Shown: piece after piece, positions 7,943-15,423 of the stretch
Numbering within the stretch: the first letter of the stretch is position 1
Layout: the number at the start of each line of letters is the position of its first letter
Assembly: GCA_049314555.1 (NCBI GenBank)
Contig: JBMOEW010000040.1
Coordinates: forward strand, 1 to 25,880
Source of the DNA: REEB509 sp049314555
GTDB lineage: Bacteria; Pseudomonadota; Alphaproteobacteria; Caulobacterales; Aquidulcibacteraceae
DNA length: 25,880 bases
Reading direction: 5' to 3'
Notes under the pieces: model-generated
What the model saw: the letters and a program-made list of their open reading frames with translations, nothing else
What the model was told of the DNA's origin: nothing
Databases searched by the model: none
Translations under genes and position numbers: made by a program

Positions 7943-9810
7943 GCTTCTTCCTGCACGGTGCGGCGATCTGGCAATTGGACGGTCGGGGGCTCTCTTGTGA
8001 CCGGAGCTGGTTCCAGCAATCCGTCGCGGATTTTGGCGGTAAGCGATGCGCGACGCACGGCTTCTGGCCGCGCGGCCAACGCTTCGCCCCAGGTGCGACG
8101 GGCGTCTTCAGGGCGGTTGAGGCGCCAATAGATATCCCCAAGGTGATCGAGAATTTCAGAGTTGTGGTTGTTGCCGCTTAGGGTATGGGCCCGCTCCACC
8201 AGAACGCGGGCTTCTTCGAACTTGCCATACTTGTAGTAAGCCCAGCCCAGGCTATCCACGAGGGCCTCGTTGCGGTCGTTGAGGGCGTAGCCGCGCCAGA
8301 GGAGACGAAAGCCCTCCTCTACCCCATCGGGGCGCTGGATCAGGGCATAGCCAAGGGCGTTCAGGCGTGCGACCGAATCTGGATCTTCAGACAGCAACGT
8401 CCTTGCTTCGCGGATGCCTTCTTCCCATGCGGTCGGGTGATCCATCATCATGGCGATGGCGAACATGCGCACTTCGTCGGCTTGGTCCAGGGCAATGGCT
8501 GCCCTGCCGTCTATGACGCTGTCGTCCAGGCGGCCGGCAAAGCGGTGCATTCCGGCGCGATACACCAGAATTTTAGCCCGGTCTTCGTCGGTGGTGGCCA
8601 AGGGCAAAGCCCGGTTAATGGCGCGCATGGCTTCGCGATCATCTTGCGTTTTGGACAAGATGTCTGCTGCACCTGCAAGGACTGCCCAGCGATCGCCCGC
8701 GTTGCGAACGGCGATCGCTGCTTGGCGACGGGCCTGGGCGTCGTCATCCTGCGCCAAGGCAATCTCTGCTCTGGTGAGGGCGGCGTCGGCGATGAAAAGG
8801 CTGCTCTGGTCAATCCGGGCCAGCAGACGGTCGGCCCCGTCAAATGCTTCCAAATCGCGCAGATCGTTAGCAACGGCCAGGGTCCATTCCTGGGCACTGG
8901 GATCAAACAGCATGCCGAATTGCGCATAGAGGGTGGCTGTTGGCGACGCGAGTGTGGTGAGCGGCGTGTCCGACTGCATGACGCGAGCAAACCCTTCGGT
9001 TTGCGCGGCGAGGTCGGACAAGACAAACAGCCAACGCCCAAGCGCTGTCTTCCAGGTCAATGCGGCTTGAGCGGGTGGACGCCCGCGGGACAGGCGGTCT
9101 TGTTCGGCAAGCAGCATGGCGCTTTGGGGCGCAAATTCGCGGGCGAGCGCATAGTAACGGTTGGCTTCTTGGGTTGCGCCAAGGCGATGGTTCACAAGCC
9201 CTGCGCGCATCAGGATCATGGCGTTACGGGAGGCATTCAAGAGCCGCTGAATGTCTTCAACGGACTGGGGTTCGCCCTCCAGCGGGGTGGTTTCGATCTC
9301 ACGCTCGATCACGCTGTAGAGGCGCGCGGCTTCCTGCAGGCGGCCTGAGCCTTCAAGCATCAGGGCAGTGGCAAAGTCTGGCATCGGGGCTGGGAGGCGG
9401 CGCAGCGCATCTTGCATTTCGGGCAAGGCGGCGGCGAGGTCACCTTCGGCGAGGTCGATATAGGGAGCCAACAGGTTCGGCGCGCCGGCACCACGGGCGC
9501 TTGAGACCGACGCGACATGACGCGCGGCCGTGAAGTCCTCAGCCAAAATGGCATTCATCACCAGGATCGCGGCGTCGCGGGGGGTGTATTGGCCCTCATC
9601 GAACGCGGCGCGGCTATCGGTGACAATCTGATCAAGATCAGCAGACAGCAGCGCTGCATTCAGATCCGGATACTCCCGCGCGGTTCTTGCGGGGGCTGTG
9701 GCGCGGACGGACGGCGCGGTTGCCCCTGCCCCTTGCTCGGCCAATGCCGGCGAAGGCGCAACCGCCAGCCCCAATCCGAAAGCGGCCATTGCCAAAATCG
9801 CTGCGCGCAT
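7939..9810 (-). CDS. exported tetratricopeptide-repeat protein (copy A of tandem pair)
   Basis: The 623-residue protein has a signal peptide at residues 1-24 (LAVAPSPALAEQ) and helical repeats from about residue 45 to 600. The C-terminal repeats (RLNALGYALIQRPDGVEEG, LVDSLGWAYYKYGKFEEA, ILDHLGDIYWRLNRPEDA) line up with those of the next gene, copy B. The N-terminal halves are much less alike. It starts with ATG 9810, 44 bases after the ETF-QO stop, and overlaps copy B by 4 bp. A scaffold or chaperone role in the periplasm would be typical for TPR proteins, but nothing here identifies the client. Confidence 0.85.
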   Translation of the reverse strand: MRAAILAMAAFGLGLAVAPSPALAEQGAGATAPSVRATAPARTAREYPDLNAALLSADLDQIVTDSRAAFDEGQYTPRDAAILVMNAILAEDFTAARHVASVSSARGAGAPNLLAPYIDLAEGDLAAALPEMQDALRRLPAPMPDFATALMLEGSGRLQEAARLYSVIEREIETTPLEGEPQSVEDIQRLLNASRNAMILMRAGLVNHRLGATQEANRYYALAREFAPQSAMLLAEQDRLSRGRPPAQAALTWKTALGRWLFVLSDLAAQTEGFARVMQSDTPLTTLASPTATLYAQFGMLFDPSAQEWTLAVANDLRDLEAFDGADRLLARIDQSSLFIADAALTRAEIALAQDDDAQARRQAAIAVRNAGDRWAVLAGAADILSKTQDDREAMRAINRALPLATTDEDRAKILVYRAGMHRFAGRLDDSVIDGRAAIALDQADEVRMFAIAMMMDHPTAWEEGIREARTLLSEDPDSVARLNALGYALIQRPDGVEEGFRLLWRGYALNDRNEALVDSLGWAYYKYGKFEEARVLVERAHTLSGNNHNSEILDHLGDIYWRLNRPEDARRTWGEALAARPEAVRRASLTAKIRDGLLEPAPVTREPPTVQLPDRRTVQEEA

Positions 9811-9854
9811 GCGCGGCCTTTCTATCGCGCGGCGGAAACTGGCGGTCGCCGCGC

Positions 9855-11543
9855 TTACATATTGGGGTAATTCGGCCCGCCGCCGCCTTCAGGGGTCACC
9901 CAGTCTATGTTTTGGCTGGGATCTTTGATGTCACACGTTTTGCAATGCACGCAGTTCTGGGCATTTATTTGGAAACGCGGGTTTTGACCGCGGTCGTCAT
10001 ACAGCACCTCATAAACACCGGCTGGGCAATAGCGTTGCGCTGGCTCAGCATAGATCGGCAAGTTGTGATCGATCGGTATGGCGGGATTGCGGAGCTTTAG
10101 GTGCACCGGCTGATCTTCTTCATGGTTGGTCGCGGACAGGAACACGGAAGACAGCTTGTCGAAGCTCAAAACGCCGTCGGGCTTGGGATAGGCGATCGGC
10201 TTGTGCTTGGAGGCGGGTTCGGTGGATGCGGCGTCCGTCTTGCGGTGCTTCATTGATCCAAAGCCTGAGAAGAACGAGAACCCGCCAAACAGCGAGGCGG
10301 TCCACATGTCCATCAGGCCCAGCGCACCGCCCAATTGGGTGCCGAATTTGGAGAGGATCGGCTTGGCGTTACGAACAAGCTTCAAGTCCTTGTAGGACCA
10401 GCTCTTTTCGAAGCTCTCTTCATAGGCATCGAGGGTGTCGAGGTGGCGGCCTTGGCTAAGTGCTTCAGCCACCGCTTCCGCCGCAAGCATGCCAGATTTC
10501 ATGGCGTTGTGGGTGCCCTTGATCCTTGGCACATTCACAAAGCCGGCCGAGCACCCAATCAGCGCACCGCCGGGGAACACCAATTTCGGGATGGACTGAA
10601 GGCCGCCTTCGGTGATGGCGCGCGCGCCATACGACAGGCGCTTGCCGCCCTCGAGGTAAGGCGCGACGGCCAAATGATGCTTGAAGCGCTGGAATTCGTC
10701 GAACGGCGACAAATACGGGTTCTTGTAGTTCAGATGCAGCACAAAGCCGATGGACACGAGGTCCTCGCCAAAGTGGTACATGAATGAGCCACCGCCGGTT
10801 TTGTCATCCAGGGGCCAGCCAGTTGTGTGCACCACCAGGCCCGGCTTGTGGTTCGCCTTCGGGATTTGCCAAAGCTCTTTGAGGCCGATGCCAAACTTTT
10901 GCGGCTCTTTACCTTCGGCCAAGTTGTACTTTGCGATCAACTTCTTGGCCAAAGACCCGCGAACGCCTTCGCCGATCAGGGTGTACTTGGCGTGGATTTC
11001 GATGCCGGGGGTGAAAATGCCCGGCTTATGGTGGCCATCCTTGGCGACCCCAAGATCGCCAATTTGCACCCCTTTGACTGCGCCGTGGGCATCGTAGACG
11101 ATCGCTGCGGCCGCAAAGCCCGGATAGACTTCCACACCCAACTCTTCGGCTTGTTGGGCGAGCCAGCGGCAAACCGTGCCCAGCGAGGTGATGTAGTTGC
11201 CGTGATTGTTCATCAGCGGTGGCAACAAAAAATTTGGGATTTGCGCCGCGCCGGCGGGGCCCAACAACAAAAACTGATCTTCGGTGACCTGCGTTTCAAG
11301 GGGTGCGCCCTTGGCCTTCCAGTCTGGGATCAATTCATTGAGGGCGATCGGGTCAATCACCGCACCAGACAGGATATGCGCGCCGACCTCTGAGCCCTTC
11401 TCCAGCACGGCCACGGAGATTTCAGTGCCATTGGCGGCGGCGATCTGTTTCAAACGGATCGCAGCAGACAGGCCTGACGGGCCAGCGCCTACGATAAGGA
11501 CGTCGTACTCCATCACATCGCGTTCAATCGCTTCGTCGGCCAT
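9855..11543 (-). CDS. electron transfer flavoprotein-ubiquinone oxidoreductase (ETF-QO)
   Basis: This 562-residue membrane-associated flavoprotein passes electrons from reduced ETF (fatty-acid and amino-acid dehydrogenases) to ubiquinone. The N-terminal dinucleotide fold has YDVLIVGAGPSGLSAAIRL (FAD), followed by EKGSEVGAHILSGAVIDP. The middle carries the GxxxxIPK... and GCSAGFVNVPRIKGTHNAM segments typical of ETF-QO. The C-terminus holds the [4Fe-4S] cysteines: RYCPAGVYEV, then NCVHCKTCDIKDPSQNIDW. The start at 11543 is backed by a GGAGG ribosome site ten bases upstream. It is the first gene of the five-gene minus-strand operon. The length is normal for bacterial ETF-QO. Confidence 0.96.
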   Translation of the reverse strand: MADEAIERDVMEYDVLIVGAGPSGLSAAIRLKQIAAANGTEISVAVLEKGSEVGAHILSGAVIDPIALNELIPDWKAKGAPLETQVTEDQFLLLGPAGAAQIPNFLLPPLMNNHGNYITSLGTVCRWLAQQAEELGVEVYPGFAAAAIVYDAHGAVKGVQIGDLGVAKDGHHKPGIFTPGIEIHAKYTLIGEGVRGSLAKKLIAKYNLAEGKEPQKFGIGLKELWQIPKANHKPGLVVHTTGWPLDDKTGGGSFMYHFGEDLVSIGFVLHLNYKNPYLSPFDEFQRFKHHLAVAPYLEGGKRLSYGARAITEGGLQSIPKLVFPGGALIGCSAGFVNVPRIKGTHNAMKSGMLAAEAVAEALSQGRHLDTLDAYEESFEKSWSYKDLKLVRNAKPILSKFGTQLGGALGLMDMWTASLFGGFSFFSGFGSMKHRKTDAASTEPASKHKPIAYPKPDGVLSFDKLSSVFLSATNHEEDQPVHLKLRNPAIPIDHNLPIYAEPAQRYCPAGVYEVLYDDRGQNPRFQINAQNCVHCKTCDIKDPSQNIDWVTPEGGGGPNYPNM

Positions 11544-11640
11544 TTCGCCCTATCCTCCAGACGACCCGCAGGGACGAGTCGGTCGCTTACAGCCCTATTC
11601 TTGCGCGTTATCCGAGCTAGTGTGAGGTTTGCCAAGGCCA

Positions 11641-11670
11641 AGTGCGGCTAAGTGCGGCTAAGTGCGCCGC
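11641..11670 (+). repeat. three tandem 10-bp units in a divergent promoter region
   Basis: The unit agtgcggcta occurs at 11641-11650 and 11651-11660, with a third, imperfect copy (agtgcgccgc) at 11661-11670. The last two units can also pair (gcggc with gccgc) into a small hairpin. It lies between the ETF-QO start and the UDG start, just ahead of the UDG ribosome site, so it would be in the UDG 5' leader or promoter. No T-run follows, so it is not a normal terminator. Confidence 0.7.
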
Positions 11671-11692
11671 TTAAAAGCAGGAAAGATGGTTA

Positions 11693-12493
11693 ATGGCTGA
11701 TCGGGAGCAAGCGGCCCGGGCGCTCCTTGCCTTCTGGGAACAGGCGGGCGTTGACGTTGGCGAGGCCCGGGCGATTTTGCGAGCGCCGCTGCCTGTTGCC
11801 CCGGCCCCGCCCCGCGAGCGGCCGGCGGAGGTGGTGCCCGTCGCGCGGGCCCCTAAGGTTGCTGTGGGACCGGCAGCACCGGTGGTTCTGGCGCAACAAA
11901 TGGCGGCAAAAGCCCAGTCTATCCCCGATCTTGCGGCGGCAATCGCTGCGTTTGATGGCTGTGCCTTGAAAAAAGGCGCGAAGAAAACCGTCGTGTACGA
12001 CGGCGTTGTGGGGGCCCCGGTGTTGGTGATCGGTGAGGCGCCAGGTGCCGACGAAGATAGCGCCGGCATGCCGTTTGTGGGGCGTGCGGGACAATTGCTG
12101 GATCGCATGTTGGCCGCCGTCAATCTGTCGCGCCAATCCAATGTTCTGATTTCCAATGCTATTTTTTGGCGCCCCCCCGGCAACCGGACACCGACCACTG
12201 AGGAACTTGCGATCTGCCGGCCGTTCGTGGAGCGGATGATTGGCTTGGCGCGCCCCAAGGTGCTTGTCCTTGCTGGGGGAGCCGCGGCCAGCAGTGTTCT
12301 GGACCGCAGCGAGGGGGTTACGCGGCTACGGGGGCAGCGTTTAACGCACATGGTCGCGGGATTAACCACGCCTGTGAACGTGATGGTGATGCTGCATCCG
12401 GCATACTTATTGCGACAACCCGTGCAAAAGAGGCTGGCTTGGGCCGATCTTTTGATGCTTGACGCGTGGTTGGCTGAGCTAGGCGGCGGCTGA
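11693..12493 (+). CDS. uracil-DNA glycosylase, family 4/5-like (alphaproteobacterial type)
   Basis: The 266-residue protein removes uracil from DNA to begin base excision repair. Residues 1-75 are an Ala/Pro-rich leader. The glycosylase core has motif 1 GEAPGADED (114-122), MPFVGRAGQLLDRML (126-140), FWRPPGNRTPT (158-168) and motif 2 HPAYLLR (235-241). Thermophilic family-4 enzymes bind a [4Fe-4S] cluster with four cysteines. Here C90 and C175 fill two positions, but F87 and W159 fill the other two (the usual KCRPP has become FWRPP), so a normal cluster is unlikely. The start is ATG 11693. The lytic transglycosylase gene follows 30 bases later, probably in the same transcript. Confidence 0.88.
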   Translation: MADREQAARALLAFWEQAGVDVGEARAILRAPLPVAPAPPRERPAEVVPVARAPKVAVGPAAPVVLAQQMAAKAQSIPDLAAAIAAFDGCALKKGAKKTVVYDGVVGAPVLVIGEAPGADEDSAGMPFVGRAGQLLDRMLAAVNLSRQSNVLISNAIFWRPPGNRTPTTEELAICRPFVERMIGLARPKVLVLAGGAAASSVLDRSEGVTRLRGQRLTHMVAGLTTPVNVMVMLHPAYLLRQPVQKRLAWADLLMLDAWLAELGGG

Positions 12494-12523
12494 AACCTGG
12501 CGCAAAAGGGGAAGACACGGATC

Positions 12524-14098
12524 GTGAGACGCGTGATAATGGCCCTTGCCGCGCTTGGCGCATTGACGGGAATTGCGTGCATGCCGGCGGCAGCGGAAAC
12601 GCGGGTTATCGCGCTTTCGGACGGCGACGAGGCCGCCTATCGCGCCGCGTTCGAGGCCCTTGAGGCGGGCGATTTTGCCGCGGCGCGGGCAGCGGCGGCG
12701 CGGGCTGAAGATTCCATCCTCGTCGATGTTGTCGACGGCGTGCGCTTTGCCTCGCCGCGGTATCGCCCCTCCTATGACGATATCTCATCCTGGTTGCGCC
12801 GGCATGGCGACCTCGCGGTGGCCGACGCCGTTTATGATCGGGCGATCGACATTCGGCCCCGTCGGGCGCGGATGGCGCAGGCCCCTTCCCCTCGGCGTGG
12901 ACGCGCCTTGCCTGGGGACGTGCCAGACCCGCCGGGAGATACCGCGGCGGCGCGGGCGGCGATCGACCAAATCAGTTTAGCGGTCGGCGACGGCGACTTG
13001 GCGCGGGCCCGCGCGGTTGGCGAGCGGGCGCTATTGGGGCCACGGGATGGCGAAGCGGCCTGGTGGTTGGGGATTGTTGCCTTCCGGGAGCGCGATCACG
13101 CACGCGCCGTTCAGTTGTTTGAACAGGCGGCAACCTGGCCCTACTTCGGGGCATGGGTGCGGTCTGGCGGCTATTATTGGGCTGCGCGGTCGCGGCTGGC
13201 GCTGGGGGATGCGGCCGGGGCCCTGACCGACCTCGATTACGCCAGCCGTTTTCCGGCGACGTTTTATGGGCAGCTCGCACTGTCTCAGTTGGGCCGAGAG
13301 CCGGCATTGAATTTCGAGCGGCCAGCCTTGGAGCCTGATGTCGCGCGCAGTTTTCTGGATCGCTACCCCGCTGCACGGCGCGCTGCGGCGTTGGTGCAGG
13401 TGGGACGCCTTTCGGAGGCTGAACAGGAACTGCGCGTTCTGCATGGCCTGATGGCCGAGCAAGACGATCAAACGTACTTGGCGTTGGCGACCGCCCTGCG
13501 CTTGCCTGCGGCGCAATTGCGTGCGGCGGAATACGGCGGCCCCGAGCTTGCGGCCGGCAACTGCCCAGTTACGGCCTATGCGCCAGAGAACGGGTTTTTG
13601 GTGGATCGATCGGTGTTGTTTGCCATCATCCGCCAAGAAAGCCGCTATCACCCGCGGGCCGTTAGCCGCTCGAATGCGCGGGGTTTGATGCAGTTGCTGG
13701 CGTCCACCGCCAACGACATGGATCAGACCTACGGTTTCCAGCGAAATCCGACCCTGTTGTACGATCCTGACCTCAACATGCGGCTTGGGCAGGACTATGT
13801 GCTGTGGCTCATCCGTGAGTTTCATCACGACGGCGATCTGATGCAAATTTTCGCGGCCTACAATGGTGGGCCTGGGTGGCTGGATCGCTGGCTTGCCAGT
13901 CAGCTGGTGTTCACGGATCCGTTGGTGATGCTGGAGAGCATTCCGCGCCAAGAGTCGCGCATTTATGCCGAGCGTGTGCTTTCGCACATGGGGTTGTGCC
14001 GACGGGTTTTTGGTCAACCAACGCCAGAGCTTGACGCGCTGGCGTCCGGGCAGGCGGCGATCTACGTGCCGATCGACCCGCGCCAGGCGGATCGCTGA
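12524..14098 (+). CDS. soluble-type lytic murein transglycosylase (Slt70-like)
   Basis: The 524-residue periplasmic enzyme cleaves the MurNAc-GlcNAc bond of peptidoglycan, leaving a 1,6-anhydro end. It has a signal peptide (residues 1-24, to MPAAAET), a long alpha-superhelical middle (about 30-355) as in Slt70, and a C-terminal SLT catalytic domain from about 360. The catalytic Glu is E372 in FAIIRQESRYHP, followed by SRSNARGLMQLL and the IFAAYNGGPGWLDRWL motif. The start is GTG 12524 with aggggaag nine bases upstream; ATG 12539 is a less likely alternative. Its last 37 bases overlap the convergent TIGR04282 gene. Confidence 0.92.
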   Translation: MRRVIMALAALGALTGIACMPAAAETRVIALSDGDEAAYRAAFEALEAGDFAAARAAAARAEDSILVDVVDGVRFASPRYRPSYDDISSWLRRHGDLAVADAVYDRAIDIRPRRARMAQAPSPRRGRALPGDVPDPPGDTAAARAAIDQISLAVGDGDLARARAVGERALLGPRDGEAAWWLGIVAFRERDHARAVQLFEQAATWPYFGAWVRSGGYYWAARSRLALGDAAGALTDLDYASRFPATFYGQLALSQLGREPALNFERPALEPDVARSFLDRYPAARRAAALVQVGRLSEAEQELRVLHGLMAEQDDQTYLALATALRLPAAQLRAAEYGGPELAAGNCPVTAYAPENGFLVDRSVLFAIIRQESRYHPRAVSRSNARGLMQLLASTANDMDQTYGFQRNPTLLYDPDLNMRLGQDYVLWLIREFHHDGDLMQIFAAYNGGPGWLDRWLASQLVFTDPLVMLESIPRQESRIYAERVLSHMGLCRRVFGQPTPELDALASGQAAIYVPIDPRQADR

Positions 14099-14703
14099 GC
14101 AACGAACGCGCGCCAGTCAGCAACCTCGTCGATATCGTTAAGGGTTCGCAGCGTTGCCAAGGGGGTGGGCAGCCTTGCGGCGATGTCTTTGCCCGCGCTG
14201 TTGGTTGACCACGCAACGCCGGGGAGTGCCGCGATCAGACCGGCGGGGTCGCGCGCACCGACCAGCCAAAAGCCGCCGTCTTCTGCTGCGCCAAGCACGG
14301 CCGTTGCGCGGCGCAGCGCTCTGAAGGCCATGGCCAGATCGGTTTTGCAAAGAGCGGGCGCATCGCTGCCGATCACGCAAATGGGGCCGACCAGCGTGGG
14401 CGCGCAAGCGCGCGACACGGCCGTCGCGATGCGCTCGCCCAGTGTGCCCTCGCCCTGGTCAACGCGTTCGATGTGAGCGCGGGGCGGCCAAATGCCGGGC
14501 AAGTTGAGGGTGCTGGCCGACCGCGGTGTTACCGCCAGTACCGTGCGCCAGCGGGGATCGATCGCTGCGCTTAGGGTAAGGCGATGGAGCGTTCGGTTGA
14601 TCCGAAGAGCTTGGGTTTTGCCGACGCCTTCGGCCAGGCGTTGTTTGCCCCGCCCCCACAGCGGGGCCTTTGCCATTACCAAAAGCGTTGGTCTGCTAGT
14701 CAT
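14062..14703 (-). CDS. TIGR04282 / DUF2064 family glycosyl- or nucleotidyltransferase-like protein
   Basis: The 213-residue protein begins LLVMAKAPLWGRGKQRLAEG, which is the DUF2064 'vmaKaP..G..KTRL' opening. It also has GTLGERIATA, the metal-site strand CVIGSDAPALC, and AAEDGGFWLVGARDP. Family names mention arsenosugar biosynthesis because of a few clusters, but the fold is a general GT-A/nucleotidyltransferase type. ATG 14703 overlaps the upstream TIGR04283 gene by 8 bp. The 3' end overlaps the lytic transglycosylase by 37 bp on the other strand. The substrate is unknown; there are no arsenic genes in the window. Confidence 0.85.
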   Translation of the reverse strand: MTSRPTLLVMAKAPLWGRGKQRLAEGVGKTQALRINRTLHRLTLSAAIDPRWRTVLAVTPRSASTLNLPGIWPPRAHIERVDQGEGTLGERIATAVSRACAPTLVGPICVIGSDAPALCKTDLAMAFRALRRATAVLGAAEDGGFWLVGARDPAGLIAALPGVAWSTNSAGKDIAARLPTPLATLRTLNDIDEVADWRAFVAQRSAWRGSIGT

Positions 14704-15376
14704 AGGCGCGGGCCAGCTTGGCGGGATCGGCTCCCATCAAAAATCGCGCGAGCAACACAAGGTTGAGCAGGCTGCGACGGCTATAGCCGTCTTTTTGAAA
14801 GCGCGCGGCACTGGTCACGGCCTTGGTTTTCAGCATCAAGATGCGGCGGGCGCCAAGACGACGCACCAAGTCTACATCTTCCATGAGCGGGATCGGTCGA
14901 AAGCCGCCTATGGTGTCGTACAGCTTGCGTGAAATGAGCAAGCCCTGGTCTCCATAGGGTAGCTTTGCCAGGCCGCAGCGCACGCCGACCCACCACTCCA
15001 GATGCCTTGCGCGCGCGCTGCCGTCGTCCAACGCGAAGCGAAATGCGGCGGCGCGTTCGCTTGACCCGGAGACTTCAATGGCTTGCTTGACCTCCCGCAC
15101 CCATGGTGCATCGAGGGCGGTATCGGCGTGCAAAAACAAGATCCAATCGCCACGGGCTCGGTTTGCGCCGGCGATCAGCTGCGGGCCCCGGCCGGCGGGG
15201 CCAACGATGACCTCACAGCCGGCCGCCTCTGCGATTTGCACCGTGGCATCGGTTGAGCCGCCATCGGATACGATGACCTCGCGCACTAGACCTGCCACGA
15301 CGCCGTCCACCAAAGGCGGCAAGGAGCGCGGCAAATGCGCTTGCGCGTTCAGAGTGGGGATCACAACAGAAATCAT
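14696..15376 (-). CDS. TIGR04283 family GT2 glycosyltransferase
   Basis: The 226-residue GT2-fold enzyme has the N-terminal ISVVIPTLNA, VIVSDGGSTDATV (nucleotide-sugar site), GRGPQLIAGANRARGDWILF and the acidic pair HADTAL, then GDQGLLISRKLYDTIGGF and PLMEDVDLVRRL. The set is diagnostic for TIGR04283, which nearly always partners TIGR04282 as it does here (8-bp overlap). There is no membrane helix, so it is cytoplasmic. The gene starts 47 bases after the stop of the 1096-residue TPR gene with no visible terminator, so it may ride on the flagellar motor transcript. The acceptor is unknown. Confidence 0.88.
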   Translation of the reverse strand: MISVVIPTLNAQAHLPRSLPPLVDGVVAGLVREVIVSDGGSTDATVQIAEAAGCEVIVGPAGRGPQLIAGANRARGDWILFLHADTALDAPWVREVKQAIEVSGSSERAAAFRFALDDGSARARHLEWWVGVRCGLAKLPYGDQGLLISRKLYDTIGGFRPIPLMEDVDLVRRLGARRILMLKTKAVTSAARFQKDGYSRRSLLNLVLLARFLMGADPAKLARAYD

Positions 15377-15423
15377 TGGAGACGAATTGGGCCGTCGCGG
15401 GAGCCTTGAGTCAAAAGCTTAGC

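Noticed and set aside
8185..9348. A 387-codon plus-strand frame
   Set aside because: It is the antisense shadow of TPR copy A; no domain is seen and the upstream site is poor.
13031..14017. A 328-codon minus-strand frame
   Set aside because: It is antisense to the lytic transglycosylase, whose catalytic motifs are intact.
14062..15376. Arsenosugar biosynthesis operon
   Set aside because: Only the two generic transferases are present; no arsenic methylase, radical SAM or transporter gene is in the window.
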